Positions 18,801 through 26,871 of a DNA stretch of 64,000 bases are shown here, piece by piece. Made by a program: the position numbers and the translations under genes. How positions within the stretch are numbered: position 1 is the stretch's first letter; every line of letters starts with the position of its first letter. Source of the DNA: CAWHQZ01 sp963831645 (GTDB taxonomy: Bacteria > Pseudomonadota > Alphaproteobacteria > Rhizobiales > Aestuariivirgaceae); contig CAWHQZ010000009.1 of NCBI GenBank assembly GCA_963831645.1, forward strand, positions 186,001 through 250,000, read 5' to 3'. Under the pieces are notes generated by a model. That model was not told the origin of the DNA. It did not search any database and was given only the letters and a program-made list of their open reading frames with translations.

Positions 18801-19213
18801 AACAGTCCCAGTGCCGCCAGCTCGGTGCGAAGTTTTTCCGGCATCCTTTTCAGGCCCGCTGTTTTCCTCAGGTCGGACGGGGCATCCGCGGCTTCCAGGT
18901 ACCGCCAGCCCTGAAACGCCCGTCGCGGAGTCGGGCGAACGAGCACGTACTCCGGGTCGAAAACGATTCGGCAGCGCGTAATGCCGTCGCGGCCGCGCAC
19001 CGCCTTCAACGCCTTGATCTGCTGGCGCACCATGATGAACCCGCGTATGACCCAATAGATCGAGCCGCCCTTCAGGATTTCAGCGCCCCGCTTGGGAAAC
19101 ATGCGGGTGGTATGCGACATGTCACGTCCCGCCCTTTGTTCACAGCGCCGCCACTCTTCAAACTCCCTGAGTTCGCTGACCCCGACACAGAGCTTGATGA
19201 TGTGAAGGGCCAT
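18797..19213 (-). CDS. DUF1489 family protein
   Basis: This protein of 138 residues matches DUF1489, a family found mostly in alphaproteobacteria with no known function. It starts MALHIIKLCVGV and contains SHTTRMFPKRGAEIL and GGSIYWVIRG stretches characteristic of the family. A strong AAGGAGGTGG ribosome-binding site precedes the ATG at 19213. Its stop overlaps the GNAT start. No catalytic motif is recognisable. Confidence 0.85.
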   Translation of the reverse strand: MALHIIKLCVGVSELREFEEWRRCEQRAGRDMSHTTRMFPKRGAEILKGGSIYWVIRGFIMVRQQIKALKAVRGRDGITRCRIVFDPEYVLVRPTPRRAFQGWRYLEAADAPSDLRKTAGLKRMPEKLRTELAALGLL

Positions 19214-19334
19214 GATCGACCACCTCCTTGCCACAGCCTGAAGGGGCGCATTATCCTCATTCGGGCACCCGAGACAAACGCTCAAGAGACTTTGTTCACG
19301 GGTTCCGCCGTTCGCATCATCAGGAGTAACAATC

Positions 19335-19538
19335 ATGACAGTGGCGAAAGTTATCGAGCTCACCGCGGCCTCGGCCAAGAGTATCGAAGATGCCGTTGAA
19401 CAGGGTATCCATCGTGCAGATGCAACCCTCGACCAGGTGGAGGGTGTCTGGGTTCAGGAGATCAAGGCCATTGTCAAGAAGGGCAAAATCGCCGAGTGGC
19501 GCGTGAACATGAAGGTGACCTTCGTGCTCAAGGATTAG
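19335..19538 (+). CDS. Dodecin family flavin-binding protein
   Basis: This 67-residue protein matches dodecin: VAKVIELTAASAKSIEDAVEQGI, the flavin-contacting Trp in EGVWVQEIKA, and a C-terminal strand with WRVNMKVTFVL. Dodecins form hollow dodecamers that bind flavins and buffer free flavin against photochemical damage. It is monocistronic, divergent from DUF1489, and lies 195 bases upstream of the first bufferin operon. Confidence 0.92.
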   Translation: MTVAKVIELTAASAKSIEDAVEQGIHRADATLDQVEGVWVQEIKAIVKKGKIAEWRVNMKVTFVLKD

Positions 19539-19732
19539 CTATGGTAACCGGCTGGTCATGAAACCGGAGATTGCGCGCAAAACTCGGCCGGCGAGAAGCG
19601 GCCAACGGCACATCACGGGGATGTGTCGACAGGTGATTTCATTTCTTCCACGAAAAGCGCCTATTCCCATCGTGGCCAGTGCAGGAAGGCTTGCCACGCT
19701 GGCTTACTGACAACCCAGGAAGGACTCCCGCA

Positions 19733-20017
19733 ATGACAAGGTCTACAACCACGGCTCTGCTGGCCGGCGCCATGACCGCAGCACTTTCTGCCGTCTCTTC
19801 TGTGCCCGCAACGGCAGCCGGGGAGATGGAGCATTGTTACGGCATCGCCTTGAAGGCCCAAAACGACTGCGCGGCCGGCGAAGGAACGACCTGTGCCGGA
19901 ACTTCGACCGTCGACTACCAGGGCGACGCCTGGAAGCTGGTGCCCAAAGGCACCTGCACCACCATGCAGACGCCGCTCGGGCCAGGCTCGCTCACCCCCA
20001 TCGAGCGGCCCACCTGA
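19733..20017 (+). CDS. bufA1: Bufferin precursor BufA1 (DUF2282)
   Basis: This 94-residue secreted precursor has a signal peptide (residues 1-29, TALLAGAMTAALSAVSSVPATAA). It is followed by a short mature region with exactly four Cys at 35, 46, 54 and 75 in the DUF2282 pattern HCYGIALKAQNDC, TTCAG and KGTC. DUF2282 proteins are the precursors of bufferins, peptides whose Cys are converted by an MNIO enzyme into copper-binding groups that buffer metal in the periplasm. AGGAAGG precedes the ATG. The MNIO (bufB1), partner (bufC1) and DoxX genes follow without a gap larger than 17 bases. The copper role is known for relatives and inferred here. Confidence 0.88.
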   Translation: MTRSTTTALLAGAMTAALSAVSSVPATAAGEMEHCYGIALKAQNDCAAGEGTTCAGTSTVDYQGDAWKLVPKGTCTTMQTPLGPGSLTPIERPT

Positions 20018-20028
20018 AGCGATTGTGC

Positions 20029-20892
20029 ATGCCCATTGCCCCGCGCGCTGGCGTCGGGCTCAAGCCGCAGCACTACAGGGAAGTTCTGGAGCGGCAGCCC
20101 GATCTTGGATTCTGGGAAGTCCACGCTGAAAACTACATGGGAGCGGGCGGACCGCCCCACTACTACCTTGGCCGCATTCGGGAGTACTACCCGCTGTCGC
20201 TTCACGGCGTGGGTTTGTCGATTGGCGGTGAGTCGCCGCTCGACCGAGCGCATCTGTTGCGCCTCAAGGCTCTGATCGACCGCTATCAGCCGCAGCTGTT
20301 CTCCGAGCATCTTGCATGGTCGACTCATGACGGCGTCTATTTCGATGATCTTCTTCCCCTGCCATACAACAAGGCGACTCTTGAACGCGTTTGCCGGCAC
20401 ATCGACGAGACCCAGGATGCAGTCGGTCGGCAACTGCTGCTGGAAAACCCCGCGACCTATCTTGCCTTCGAAGAGTCCGCGTTGCCCGAGACCGAGTTTC
20501 TGGCCGAGGTGGTGCGGCGCACCGGTTGTCGCCTGCTGCTCGACGTGAACAACGTGTTCGTATCGGCCAGGAATCACAACTTCGACGCCACCGCCTACGT
20601 GGAGGGCTTCCCTCTCTCAGCGGTCGGGGAAATCCATCTCGCCGGGCATGATGAGCGCGACGACGACGCTGAAGCTCCGTTGCTGATCGATGCCCATGGA
20701 TCGCCCGTCGCTGACCCGGTCTGGGCCTTGTTTGAGCACACGATCAGGCTTCGTGGCCCGGTGCCGGCCCTGATCGAACGTGACGCCGATGTGCCGCCGC
20801 TTGCCGAACTGCTCGCCGAAGCGCGCCGCGCCGACGCAATACTCGGCAACGAGCACGTTCGCCGCAGCCGGTTCCTCGATGCCGCGGAGTAG
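20029..20892 (+). CDS. bufB1: DUF692 multinuclear non-heme iron oxidase BufB1
   Basis: This 287-residue TIM-barrel protein matches DUF692/MNIO. The diagnostic stretches are GVGLKPQHYREVL, FWEVHAENYM, LHGVGLSIGG, SEHLAWS, LLENPATYL, DVNNVFVSARNH, EIHLAGH and the C-terminal ALIERDADVPPLAEL. MNIOs use two or three iron ions to rewrite Cys residues in RiPP precursors; the nearby BufA1 is the expected substrate. The His, Asp and Glu residues of these motifs supply the metal ligands in the family. The ATG at 20029 lies 11 bases after the bufA1 stop. It is about as long as the second MNIO at 25206 but clearly divergent from it. Confidence 0.9.
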   Translation: MPIAPRAGVGLKPQHYREVLERQPDLGFWEVHAENYMGAGGPPHYYLGRIREYYPLSLHGVGLSIGGESPLDRAHLLRLKALIDRYQPQLFSEHLAWSTHDGVYFDDLLPLPYNKATLERVCRHIDETQDAVGRQLLLENPATYLAFEESALPETEFLAEVVRRTGCRLLLDVNNVFVSARNHNFDATAYVEGFPLSAVGEIHLAGHDERDDDAEAPLLIDAHGSPVADPVWALFEHTIRLRGPVPALIERDADVPPLAELLAEARRADAILGNEHVRRSRFLDAAE

Positions 20893-21642
20893 GTGGTGAA
20901 CCACAACACCTTCATTGCCGCGCTCACCGACCGCGCGCTGCCGGTTCCGCCGGGTCTGACGAGCTGGCGTTCGCCGCGGCTGGAGCGCCGGTTTAGCGTC
21001 TACCGCAACAATGTGGCCTCCGCTCTCATCGCGGCGATAGCGGCTCGCTATCCGGTCGTCGCGCGGCTGGTGGGACGCGATTTCTTTCACGCCATGACGC
21101 GGGAATACGTGCTTCATCACTTGCCGCGCTCACCCGTGCTTATCGAATATGGTCGGGACTATCCCGATTTTCTGGCGGCGTTTCCGCCGGCTTCCTGCTT
21201 GCCCTATCTCACCGACGTCGCGCGGCTGGAATTGGCCCGCTGGGAGGCCTATCACGCAGCCGACGCCAAGCCCGTCGGCCGCGATGCGTTTGCTGCGGTC
21301 GCGGCCAAGCGCCTTCCCAAAATTCGACTGCAGTTCCTGCCTTCGGTCGCCGTGCTCGTCTCCAGGTTTCCGATCGTGTCAATCTGGCATACCAACACGC
21401 ACGACGCGGAAGTTAAGCCGGTCGATCTGTCGCTCGGCGAAGATGCGCTTGTGGCTCGCCCGGAACTCGACGTCGAAATCCACCGCCTCCCGCCGGGCGC
21501 CGCAACCTTCCTGACCCTCCTCGTGGCGGAGGGACCTCTCGGTGAAGCTGCCGCCGGCGCACTGGAGGCCGCAGCCGACTTCGATCTCGCGCTAAATCTA
21601 AAGGCCCTGATCGAAGCTCGCATTGTGGCCCGCATCTTGTGA
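20893..21642 (+). CDS. bufC1: DUF2063 MNIO partner protein BufC1
   Basis: This 249-residue protein matches DUF2063, with an N-terminal helical domain (FSVYRNNVASALIAAIAARYPVVARLVG, DFF.AM) and a C-terminal region that resembles a precursor-binding module. In MNIO systems such partners bind the leader or tail of the precursor and present Cys residues to the enzyme. The gene begins with GTG immediately after the bufB1 stop (a second GTG follows at 20896), so the two proteins are likely made in equal amounts as a complex. Confidence 0.87.
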   Translation: MVNHNTFIAALTDRALPVPPGLTSWRSPRLERRFSVYRNNVASALIAAIAARYPVVARLVGRDFFHAMTREYVLHHLPRSPVLIEYGRDYPDFLAAFPPASCLPYLTDVARLELARWEAYHAADAKPVGRDAFAAVAAKRLPKIRLQFLPSVAVLVSRFPIVSIWHTNTHDAEVKPVDLSLGEDALVARPELDVEIHRLPPGAATFLTLLVAEGPLGEAAAGALEAAADFDLALNLKALIEARIVARIL

Positions 21643-21658
21643 GAAGGGCCGCCCGACG

Positions 21659-22114
21659 ATGATGCGTGGGTCTGCGCGGCTGATCCGGGGACTGATTCGC
21701 CTGTTCGAACGCATTCCCTATTCCGCCATCGCGCTGCTGGCACGAATTGTCATCGGCCTCGTATTCCTCAAATCGGGACTTACCAAGGTTGACGGATTCA
21801 GGGTGACCGATGCGGCGATCTTTCTGTTCCGCGAGGAATACAAGGTGCCCCTACTCGACCCCTCGCTTGCCGCCCATCTCGCTGCCTTCGCTGAGCTTCT
21901 GATGCCATTGCTGCTGTTTGTCGGGGTTGGCGCGCGTTTTGCCGCGCTCGTTCTTTTGGCGATGACGGTCGTCATCCAGTTGTTTGTCTACCCTCAGGCC
22001 TATGTGACCCATGGTCTGTGGGCGGTGGCGCTGCTTTTGATCATCGCACGGGGACCCGGCGCCCTGTCTTTCGATTACTTCATCAGCAACAAGTCACGGC
22101 CAGCCAGGGCCTGA
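21659..22114 (+). CDS. DoxX family membrane protein (BufD-like)
   Basis: This 151-residue protein has four predicted membrane helices (AIALLARIVIGLVFLKSGLTK, a helix near LMPLLLFVGVGARFAAL, VVIQLFVYPQAY and LWAVALLLIIA). The DoxX signature includes the FLKSGLTKVDGF loop. DoxX genes commonly close bufferin operons, and their role there is not settled; electron transfer or quinone interaction has been suggested for the family. It starts 16 bases after bufC1 and is missing from the second cluster. Confidence 0.85.
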   Translation: MMRGSARLIRGLIRLFERIPYSAIALLARIVIGLVFLKSGLTKVDGFRVTDAAIFLFREEYKVPLLDPSLAAHLAAFAELLMPLLLFVGVGARFAALVLLAMTVVIQLFVYPQAYVTHGLWAVALLLIIARGPGALSFDYFISNKSRPARA

Positions 22115-22124
22115 GCACCGGCGT

Positions 22125-22799
22125 TCAATCCCTGGACACCACGCGCTGCTGCAGCATGGTTGCCACGACCGCTGCCAGATCTTCGCCGCAAAACACCGGC
22201 AGCGAGCAAATCCGGTTCGCGCTGGCGAAAGCTGCAGCCTCGCCGAGGTCTGGGTATTGCACATCGGGATTGGGCAGCGGGCCTTCGCTCCTGTCCCACC
22301 AGTCGAGGCGCTTGTAGAGCGCCGGAAGCGCCCGCGCCGCACTGTGCAGCGCCAGCGCTGCAGCGTCGTCCCTTCTTCCGATAATGGTGACGTGAGTGGG
22401 CTCGATGGCGAGCTCGGCGTCGGCGAGCAGCAGCCCCGGCATGGGCCGCGCGCCGCCCCGCATGGCGGCGCCCGCGGCATAGCGCATCGCGTGTTCCGCA
22501 TGATCGCGAAACAGGCTCTCGCCCGCTGTAACGGTAAAGCAGGTTGACAAAACGCGCCACCTGCACCTGCTCTTCGATCAGTCTGATCGGTTCCCGGAAC
22601 ACGCCCGCACCGCTCTCGGCAGTTGCTGAGCTGATAAAGCCGCCCTTCTCGGCCTTGAATTTTGCGCCGATGAACCACCCCGCGGCACCCGCCCGCGCGA
22701 GCCAGTCGCGTTTCCCCGTCGCCGCATAGAGATCCAGCATGGCCTGTGGCCAGGGTATGGAGATACATGGCCGAAACCATCGCTCAAGGCAGATGTCAC
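22125..22799 (-). pseudogene. Remnant of thioredoxin-domain (DUF255-like) protein, frameshifted and truncated
   Basis: Only the C-terminal third of a larger protein is visible. One frame gives PWPQAMLDLYAATGKRDWLARA down to RFVNLLYRYSG. After a one-base shift near 22522 the reading continues GESLFRDHAEHAMRYAAGAAMRG to KRLDWWDRSEGPLPNPD and ends at 22125. This matches the C-terminal region of proteins with an N-terminal thioredoxin-like domain and an alpha-barrel tail. Upstream frames (22745-23010) show stops and no convincing continuation; the earliest plausible in-frame start is GTG at 22799. The N-terminal domain is gone, replaced by the divergent gene at 23052, so this is probably true decay. 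Confidence 0.6.
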
Positions 22800-23051
22800 C
22801 CTGGCCGACCGCCTCGGCTATGGCAAGCCCCGGTACGTGGGCAGAGTGTACGGGGCGGCAGCTGCCCTGGAAGAAGGGTGAAGCCGTCGTCGTCAGGCCG
22901 GATGGACAAGAGGCGGCTGGTCCCTGCTCGCTCGGATCGGAATGCCGACGAATGGCGGGCACCCTGAGGTCTCCCGCAAGGGGCGAGAACCCCAGACGGG
23001 CGCCTGCTCCCGCCTGATATGATTTCAAGCTTCGGACCCGACGTTCCAGAG

Positions 23052-23972
23052 ATGCTCCGCCGTACCCTGCTGACCGCCGTACCCGCCGCATTGGCATGCT
23101 CCCGTCTGAGCTTTGGCTCCACCCAAACGCGGCTCAGGATTGCAAACGCCACGCTGCACGTTCATTTCCCCAACGGGCAGGAACCCGAGGAGGGTCGAGC
23201 CCTCATCGCGCGCTGGGTTGAGCGCTCCGCCGAGGCAGTCGCCGCTTACTTCGGCAGATTCCCGATCGCGACCGTTCACGTCGCCATTGCCCTGGGCTCG
23301 GGCAGCGGGGTGCGCGGCGGCCAAACCTACGCCATCGGCGGTGAGGTGTTCATTTCCGTGCGCCTCGGCAGGTCCTCGAGCGAGGAGGATCTGCTCACAC
23401 GCGACTGGGTGATGGTCCACGAAATGATCCACACCGCCCATCCGCAGCTGCCGCGCAGCTATTTCTGGTTTTGCGAAGGCATGGCGGTTTACGTGGAGTC
23501 GGTCTGCCGTGTCAGGGCGGGACATCTTGCGGTCGAAACGGTGCTCCGTGATTTCATGCGCGACATGCCCAAGGGCATGCCGGAGGAAGGCGATCAGGGC
23601 CTCGACCATACGCCGACATGGGGCCGCACCTATTGGGGCGGCGCAATGCTATTCCTTCTGGCAGATGTCGAAATCCGCAAGGCGACTCAAAATCGGCTCG
23701 GTCTTGTCGATTCCCTGCGCGCGATGAACCAGCGATACAACTATGCCGACACCATGAGCGACGTTTCTGAGCTTCTCGACATCGGCGACGCAGCGACGGG
23801 AACGGCTGTGCTCACCGCGCTTCATCGCGAAATGGGCAGCAGGTCCGTTGCCCCCGATCTCGATGGCCTTTGGCACGAGTTGGGTGTCGGAGCCAAGGGC
23901 GGCCGGGTGACCATCGACGATACCGCGGTCCTGGCGCCCATCCGCAAGGCGATCTTCGCCCGCGTCTCCTAG
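23052..23972 (+). CDS. Secreted gluzincin-like metalloprotease (HExxH)
   Basis: This 306-residue protein begins MLRRTLLTAVPAALACSR, a signal peptide that may carry a weak lipobox. The core has HEMIHTAHP (the HExxH zinc motif) and, 26 residues later, EGMAVYVESV, whose Glu fits the third gluzincin ligand. The rest is helical, with GRTYWGGAMLFLLADVEIR a typical peptidase_MA-like stretch. It is probably an envelope or periplasmic peptidase of unknown substrate. An in-frame ATG at 23019 exists but would place the signal sequence internally. The creatininase gene follows after three bases. Its position between two bufferin operons invites a processing role, which is only a guess. Confidence 0.75.
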   Translation: MLRRTLLTAVPAALACSRLSFGSTQTRLRIANATLHVHFPNGQEPEEGRALIARWVERSAEAVAAYFGRFPIATVHVAIALGSGSGVRGGQTYAIGGEVFISVRLGRSSSEEDLLTRDWVMVHEMIHTAHPQLPRSYFWFCEGMAVYVESVCRVRAGHLAVETVLRDFMRDMPKGMPEEGDQGLDHTPTWGRTYWGGAMLFLLADVEIRKATQNRLGLVDSLRAMNQRYNYADTMSDVSELLDIGDAATGTAVLTALHREMGSRSVAPDLDGLWHELGVGAKGGRVTIDDTAVLAPIRKAIFARVS

Positions 23973-23975
23973 TGG

Positions 23976-24746
23976 ATGTCCGCCAATCCGAGTCCTTCAT
24001 CAGTTGCCTCGTCGGTCGAGCACCTGAGTTGGGCTGAGGTGGAGGCGAAGCTCAAGAGCGGCGCAGCGGCGCTGCTACCCATCGCTGCGGCATCGAAGGA
24101 GCATGGATTGCACCTGCCGATGAACTCTGACGAGGTTCAGGCCCGTTGGCTCAGCGGCGAACTCGTTCGTCGGTTCGACTTGCTGATCTGGCCGCCGCTT
24201 GCCTACGGTCACTACCCGGCGTTCGCGGACTACCCCGGAAGCATCAGCTTGAGCGAACCCGTGTTCCGGCGGCTCGTACAGGAAGTGTGCACGGGCATCC
24301 TCAAATGGCAGCCGCAGCGTCTGTTCGTCCTAGACACCGGCCTCTCGACCATCGCGCCCGTCAACGCCGCCATCTCCGCGCTCGGCGAAGAAGCCGTCCA
24401 CCTGAAGATCCACGCCGGCGCCCAGTACCGCGAGACCAGAACTTCCCTCAGCACCCAGCCGTACGGCACGCACGCCGACGAGATGGAAACCTCGGTGATG
24501 CTCGCGATCGCCCCGGAGCTCGTGCACATGGAGCGCGCTGTTGCCTCGCCGAAAGGATCGGAGAGACCCGGTCCGCTGCAGCGGTCGGCGCCCGATCGCC
24601 CGGGCTTCAGTCCCTCCGGCAGTTATGGCGATCCCACGCTTGCGACGGCCGCCAAGGGACGACTCCTTGCCGTTGCGATTCTCGAAGATCTTGCTGAAGC
24701 GATCGCGGCAGCGGGTGCTCCCCGGCAGCACTCGCCACCAACCTGA
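23976..24746 (+). CDS. Creatininase family amidohydrolase
   Basis: This 256-residue protein matches the creatininase family, metal-dependent amidohydrolases that include creatinine amidohydrolase, ArfB-like and the RiPP peptidase MftE. The metal-binding motif appears as KEHGLHLPMNSDE (standard form ExHGxHLPxxxD). YGHYPAFADYPGS and THADEMETS supply further ligand residues. The start is ATG at 23976, three bases after the gluzincin stop, so the two genes form an operon. The substrate is unknown; MftE's role of trimming a modified peptide makes a link to the flanking RiPP-like operons worth testing. Confidence 0.85.
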   Translation: MSANPSPSSVASSVEHLSWAEVEAKLKSGAAALLPIAAASKEHGLHLPMNSDEVQARWLSGELVRRFDLLIWPPLAYGHYPAFADYPGSISLSEPVFRRLVQEVCTGILKWQPQRLFVLDTGLSTIAPVNAAISALGEEAVHLKIHAGAQYRETRTSLSTQPYGTHADEMETSVMLAIAPELVHMERAVASPKGSERPGPLQRSAPDRPGFSPSGSYGDPTLATAAKGRLLAVAILEDLAEAIAAAGAPRQHSPPT

Positions 24747-24865
24747 TCGCCAAGCTGCCTCACCCGAATGTGATGATCCTTGTTTTGACCCAGAATGCTA
24801 CTACGGGAAGGCTTGAGCTCTGGCAAAAGCCAGGTATCATCAACCAGCCAATACATGAGGAACTC

Positions 24866-25120
24866 ATGAAGATTTCCGTGATTTCGGGCGCCGCCATTGC
24901 CGCGGCAGCGGCCGCTCTGCTGATGGCCGGCGTGGCCTCGAACTCGGTTCGCGCCGAGGATGCCAAGATCCATTGCGTCGGCGTCAACGCCTGCAAAGGC
25001 CAAAGCGCCTGCAAGACCGCCAGCAGTTCCTGCAAGGGACTGAACGCGTGCAAGGGCCAGGGCTTCGTTGAGATGACCGAAGCCGATTGCACCAAGGCCG
25101 GCGGAAAGAAGGAAAGCTGA
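24866..25120 (+). CDS. bufA2: Bufferin precursor BufA2-type, six Cys
   Basis: This 84-residue secreted precursor starts with a signal peptide (residues 1-30, Ala-rich, cleavage near VRA-ED). The mature part is short and Cys/Lys/Gly-rich with Cys at 37, 43, 49, 56, 62 and 75, including repeated N-A-C-K-G units. This is the BufA2-type bufferin family, distinct from the four-Cys DUF2282 type of the first cluster. GAGG precedes the ATG. A strong hairpin and then MNIO and DUF2063 genes follow. As in relatives, Cys residues are expected to be modified to bind metal, probably copper. Confidence 0.85.
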   Translation: MKISVISGAAIAAAAAALLMAGVASNSVRAEDAKIHCVGVNACKGQSACKTASSSCKGLNACKGQGFVEMTEADCTKAGGKKES

Positions 25121-25140
25121 GAGAGCAGCAAGACCAACTG

Positions 25141-25170
25141 CGCCCCGCAGGCCGCATGGCCTGCGGGGCG
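25141..25170 (+). repeat. Perfect 13-bp hairpin between bufA2 and bufB2
   Basis: The sequence CGCCCCGCAGGCC (25141-25153), loop GCAT, GGCCTGCGGGGCG (25158-25170) forms a perfect 13-bp GC-rich stem. No T-tract follows, so it is not a classical terminator. Its placement just after a small precursor gene suits an attenuator or a 3' stabiliser that makes the precursor mRNA more abundant than the enzyme mRNAs. That function is inferred. Confidence 0.75.
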
Positions 25171-25205
25171 CGCCAGCGATTCGAGGCGCCCAGGACAGAA
25201 CTCCA

Positions 25206-26060
25206 GTGACCCGCGACAAGCCGCGATACCTCGGATTTGGGCTGGGGCTGCGCACCCAGCATTATCAGGCCATCCTCGAGACCAGTCCCGAGGTCGACTG
25301 GTTCGAGATCATTTCCGAAAACTACATGGTTCCGGGCGGCAAGCCTCTGGCGATGCTTGACCGCATCCGCGACCGCTATCCGCTGGTGATGCACGGCGTT
25401 TCATTGTCGATCGCTTCGACCGCACCGCTCGACATGGAGTATCTAAAGGCGTTGCGCGACCTGGCGCACCGGGTCGAGCCGAAGTGGGTCTCCGATCACC
25501 TGTGCTGGACCGGCGTCCACGGCGTCAACCTCCATGATCTGCTCCCTGTCCCCTACACGGAGGAAGCTTTGGAGCACGTGGTGGGCCGCGTTGTGCAGGT
25601 CCAGGACTTTCTCGACCGGCGGCTTACGATCGAAAACGTCTCGAGCTACCTCGAGTACGATGCTTCGGAGATGAGCGAATGGGAGTTTGTGGCCGAGCTT
25701 GCCCGACGGGCAGACTGCTGGCTCCTGTGTGACCTGAACAACATCTACGTCAATGAATTCAACCACGGCGGCCCGGCACAATCGTTTCTGGATGCCTTGC
25801 CCGCCGACCGCATCGTCCAGTTCCACCTGGCCGGCCACAGCTACAACGAAACCCATCTGATCGACACCCACGACGCCGATGTCTGCCCGGAGGTGTGGGA
25901 CATCTATGCAGAGGCGCTGAGGCGATTTGGCCCCGTCTCGACCATGATCGAGCGTGACGACAAGATCCCGCCGCTCTCGGAACTGATGGTGGAGCTGGAT
26001 ATGGCTCGCTCCATCGCCCGCCGAACTCTGCCGGAAATCTTCCATGAGGCCGCCGAGTGA
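25206..26060 (+). CDS. bufB2: DUF692 multinuclear non-heme iron oxidase BufB2
   Basis: This 284-residue protein is the second MNIO in the window. Motifs are GFGLGLRTQHYQAIL, WFEIISENYM, MHGVSLSIAS, SDHLCWTG, LTIENVSSYLEY, CDLNNIYVNEFNH, QFHLAGHSYN, DTHDADV and MIERDDKIPPLSEL. It is predicted to modify the BufA2 Cys residues. The start is GTG at 25206, 35 bases past the hairpin; the stop overlaps the bufC2 GTG (GTGA). The motif wording (SDHLCWTGVHGVNLHD) differs from BufB1 (SEHLAWSTHDGVYFDD), supporting two substrate-specific enzymes rather than a recent duplication. Confidence 0.92.
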   Translation: MTRDKPRYLGFGLGLRTQHYQAILETSPEVDWFEIISENYMVPGGKPLAMLDRIRDRYPLVMHGVSLSIASTAPLDMEYLKALRDLAHRVEPKWVSDHLCWTGVHGVNLHDLLPVPYTEEALEHVVGRVVQVQDFLDRRLTIENVSSYLEYDASEMSEWEFVAELARRADCWLLCDLNNIYVNEFNHGGPAQSFLDALPADRIVQFHLAGHSYNETHLIDTHDADVCPEVWDIYAEALRRFGPVSTMIERDDKIPPLSELMVELDMARSIARRTLPEIFHEAAE

Positions 26061-26839
26061 CCCCGCGGCTGGCTGAACTTCAAAGCAGTCTACAGGCGGC
26101 GATCCTGGACAACGACGACGCAGTGTTGCCGCTCATCAGGGATTCAGCCAAGGAGAATCGGAAAGCGCTGCTGGGCGTGTATCGCAACGCCTACGCGCTG
26201 CGCCTGATCGAAGCACTCAAAGTCGAGTACGAATTTCTCCATGGCTTTTTCGGTGAAACAGAGTTCACCGCGATGGCGCGCGCCTACATCGGCGCCCACC
26301 TGTCGCGCTCGCCCAATATCCGTTGGATTGGCGCCGCTCTGCCCGACTTCCTCGCGGCAACCGCTCCCTATACGACCTCTCCCGTAATCGCCGACCTCGC
26401 ACGGCTGGAGAAAGCCCTCAATGATGCGTTCGATGCTGCCGACAGCCCGGTCGCCGGACAGGAGGTCCTGGCGGGCGTTCCGGCTGACGCATGGGGGCGC
26501 CTGGTCATCGAGTTTCATCCCTCTCTCCGCCTCGTTTGTCTGCGTACCAATGCTGCCGCCATTCTGGCGGCGGTCAGGAAAGGGGAAACGCCGCCCGCAG
26601 GTCACCTATTGGGGACCGAAGCACGCTACGTCGCCTGGCGTCAGGATGGCATCGCCAAATTCCGGCCGCTGGAGGCGGAAGAGGCCATGGCCATCACCTC
26701 GGCCTTCGACAAGGTGCCGTTCGCGATCCTGTGCGAGATGATTGCCACCTATGCCGATCCCGACACCGCTGCGGCTCGCGCTGCCGGCTACCTCGCCGGC
26801 TGGTTCCAGTCGGAATTGATCGCCTCTGTACGCGTGTGA
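26057..26839 (+). CDS. bufC2: DUF2063 MNIO partner protein BufC2
   Basis: This 260-residue protein is the second DUF2063 partner. It has the helical DNA-free N-terminal domain (LLGVYRNAYALRLIEALKVEYEFLHGFFG, FTAMARAYIGAH) and a longer C-terminal region (GAEARYVAWRQDG-like segment) expected to recognise the precursor. The GTG start overlaps the bufB2 stop, so translation is coupled. Unlike the first cluster, no DoxX gene follows; the next gene is a divergent-strand GST. Confidence 0.87.
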   Translation: MTPRLAELQSSLQAAILDNDDAVLPLIRDSAKENRKALLGVYRNAYALRLIEALKVEYEFLHGFFGETEFTAMARAYIGAHLSRSPNIRWIGAALPDFLAATAPYTTSPVIADLARLEKALNDAFDAADSPVAGQEVLAGVPADAWGRLVIEFHPSLRLVCLRTNAAAILAAVRKGETPPAGHLLGTEARYVAWRQDGIAKFRPLEAEEAMAITSAFDKVPFAILCEMIATYADPDTAAARAAGYLAGWFQSELIASVRV

Positions 26840-26871
26840 GGTTAATGCAGGTGGCAATCGTTCATGTCACG

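Noticed and set aside
19544..19569. GTAACC element upstream of bufA1 as an ECF-type -35 box
   Set aside because: The spacing partner does not match a -10 I can state confidently (it reads GGAG/CGGA, not CGAA), and the second cluster lacks it.
22800..23051. Long frame across 22075-23097 on the minus strand as a single protein
   Set aside because: Only the part downstream of about 22745 looks protein-like; the upstream part has no family pattern and conflicts with the divergent gene.
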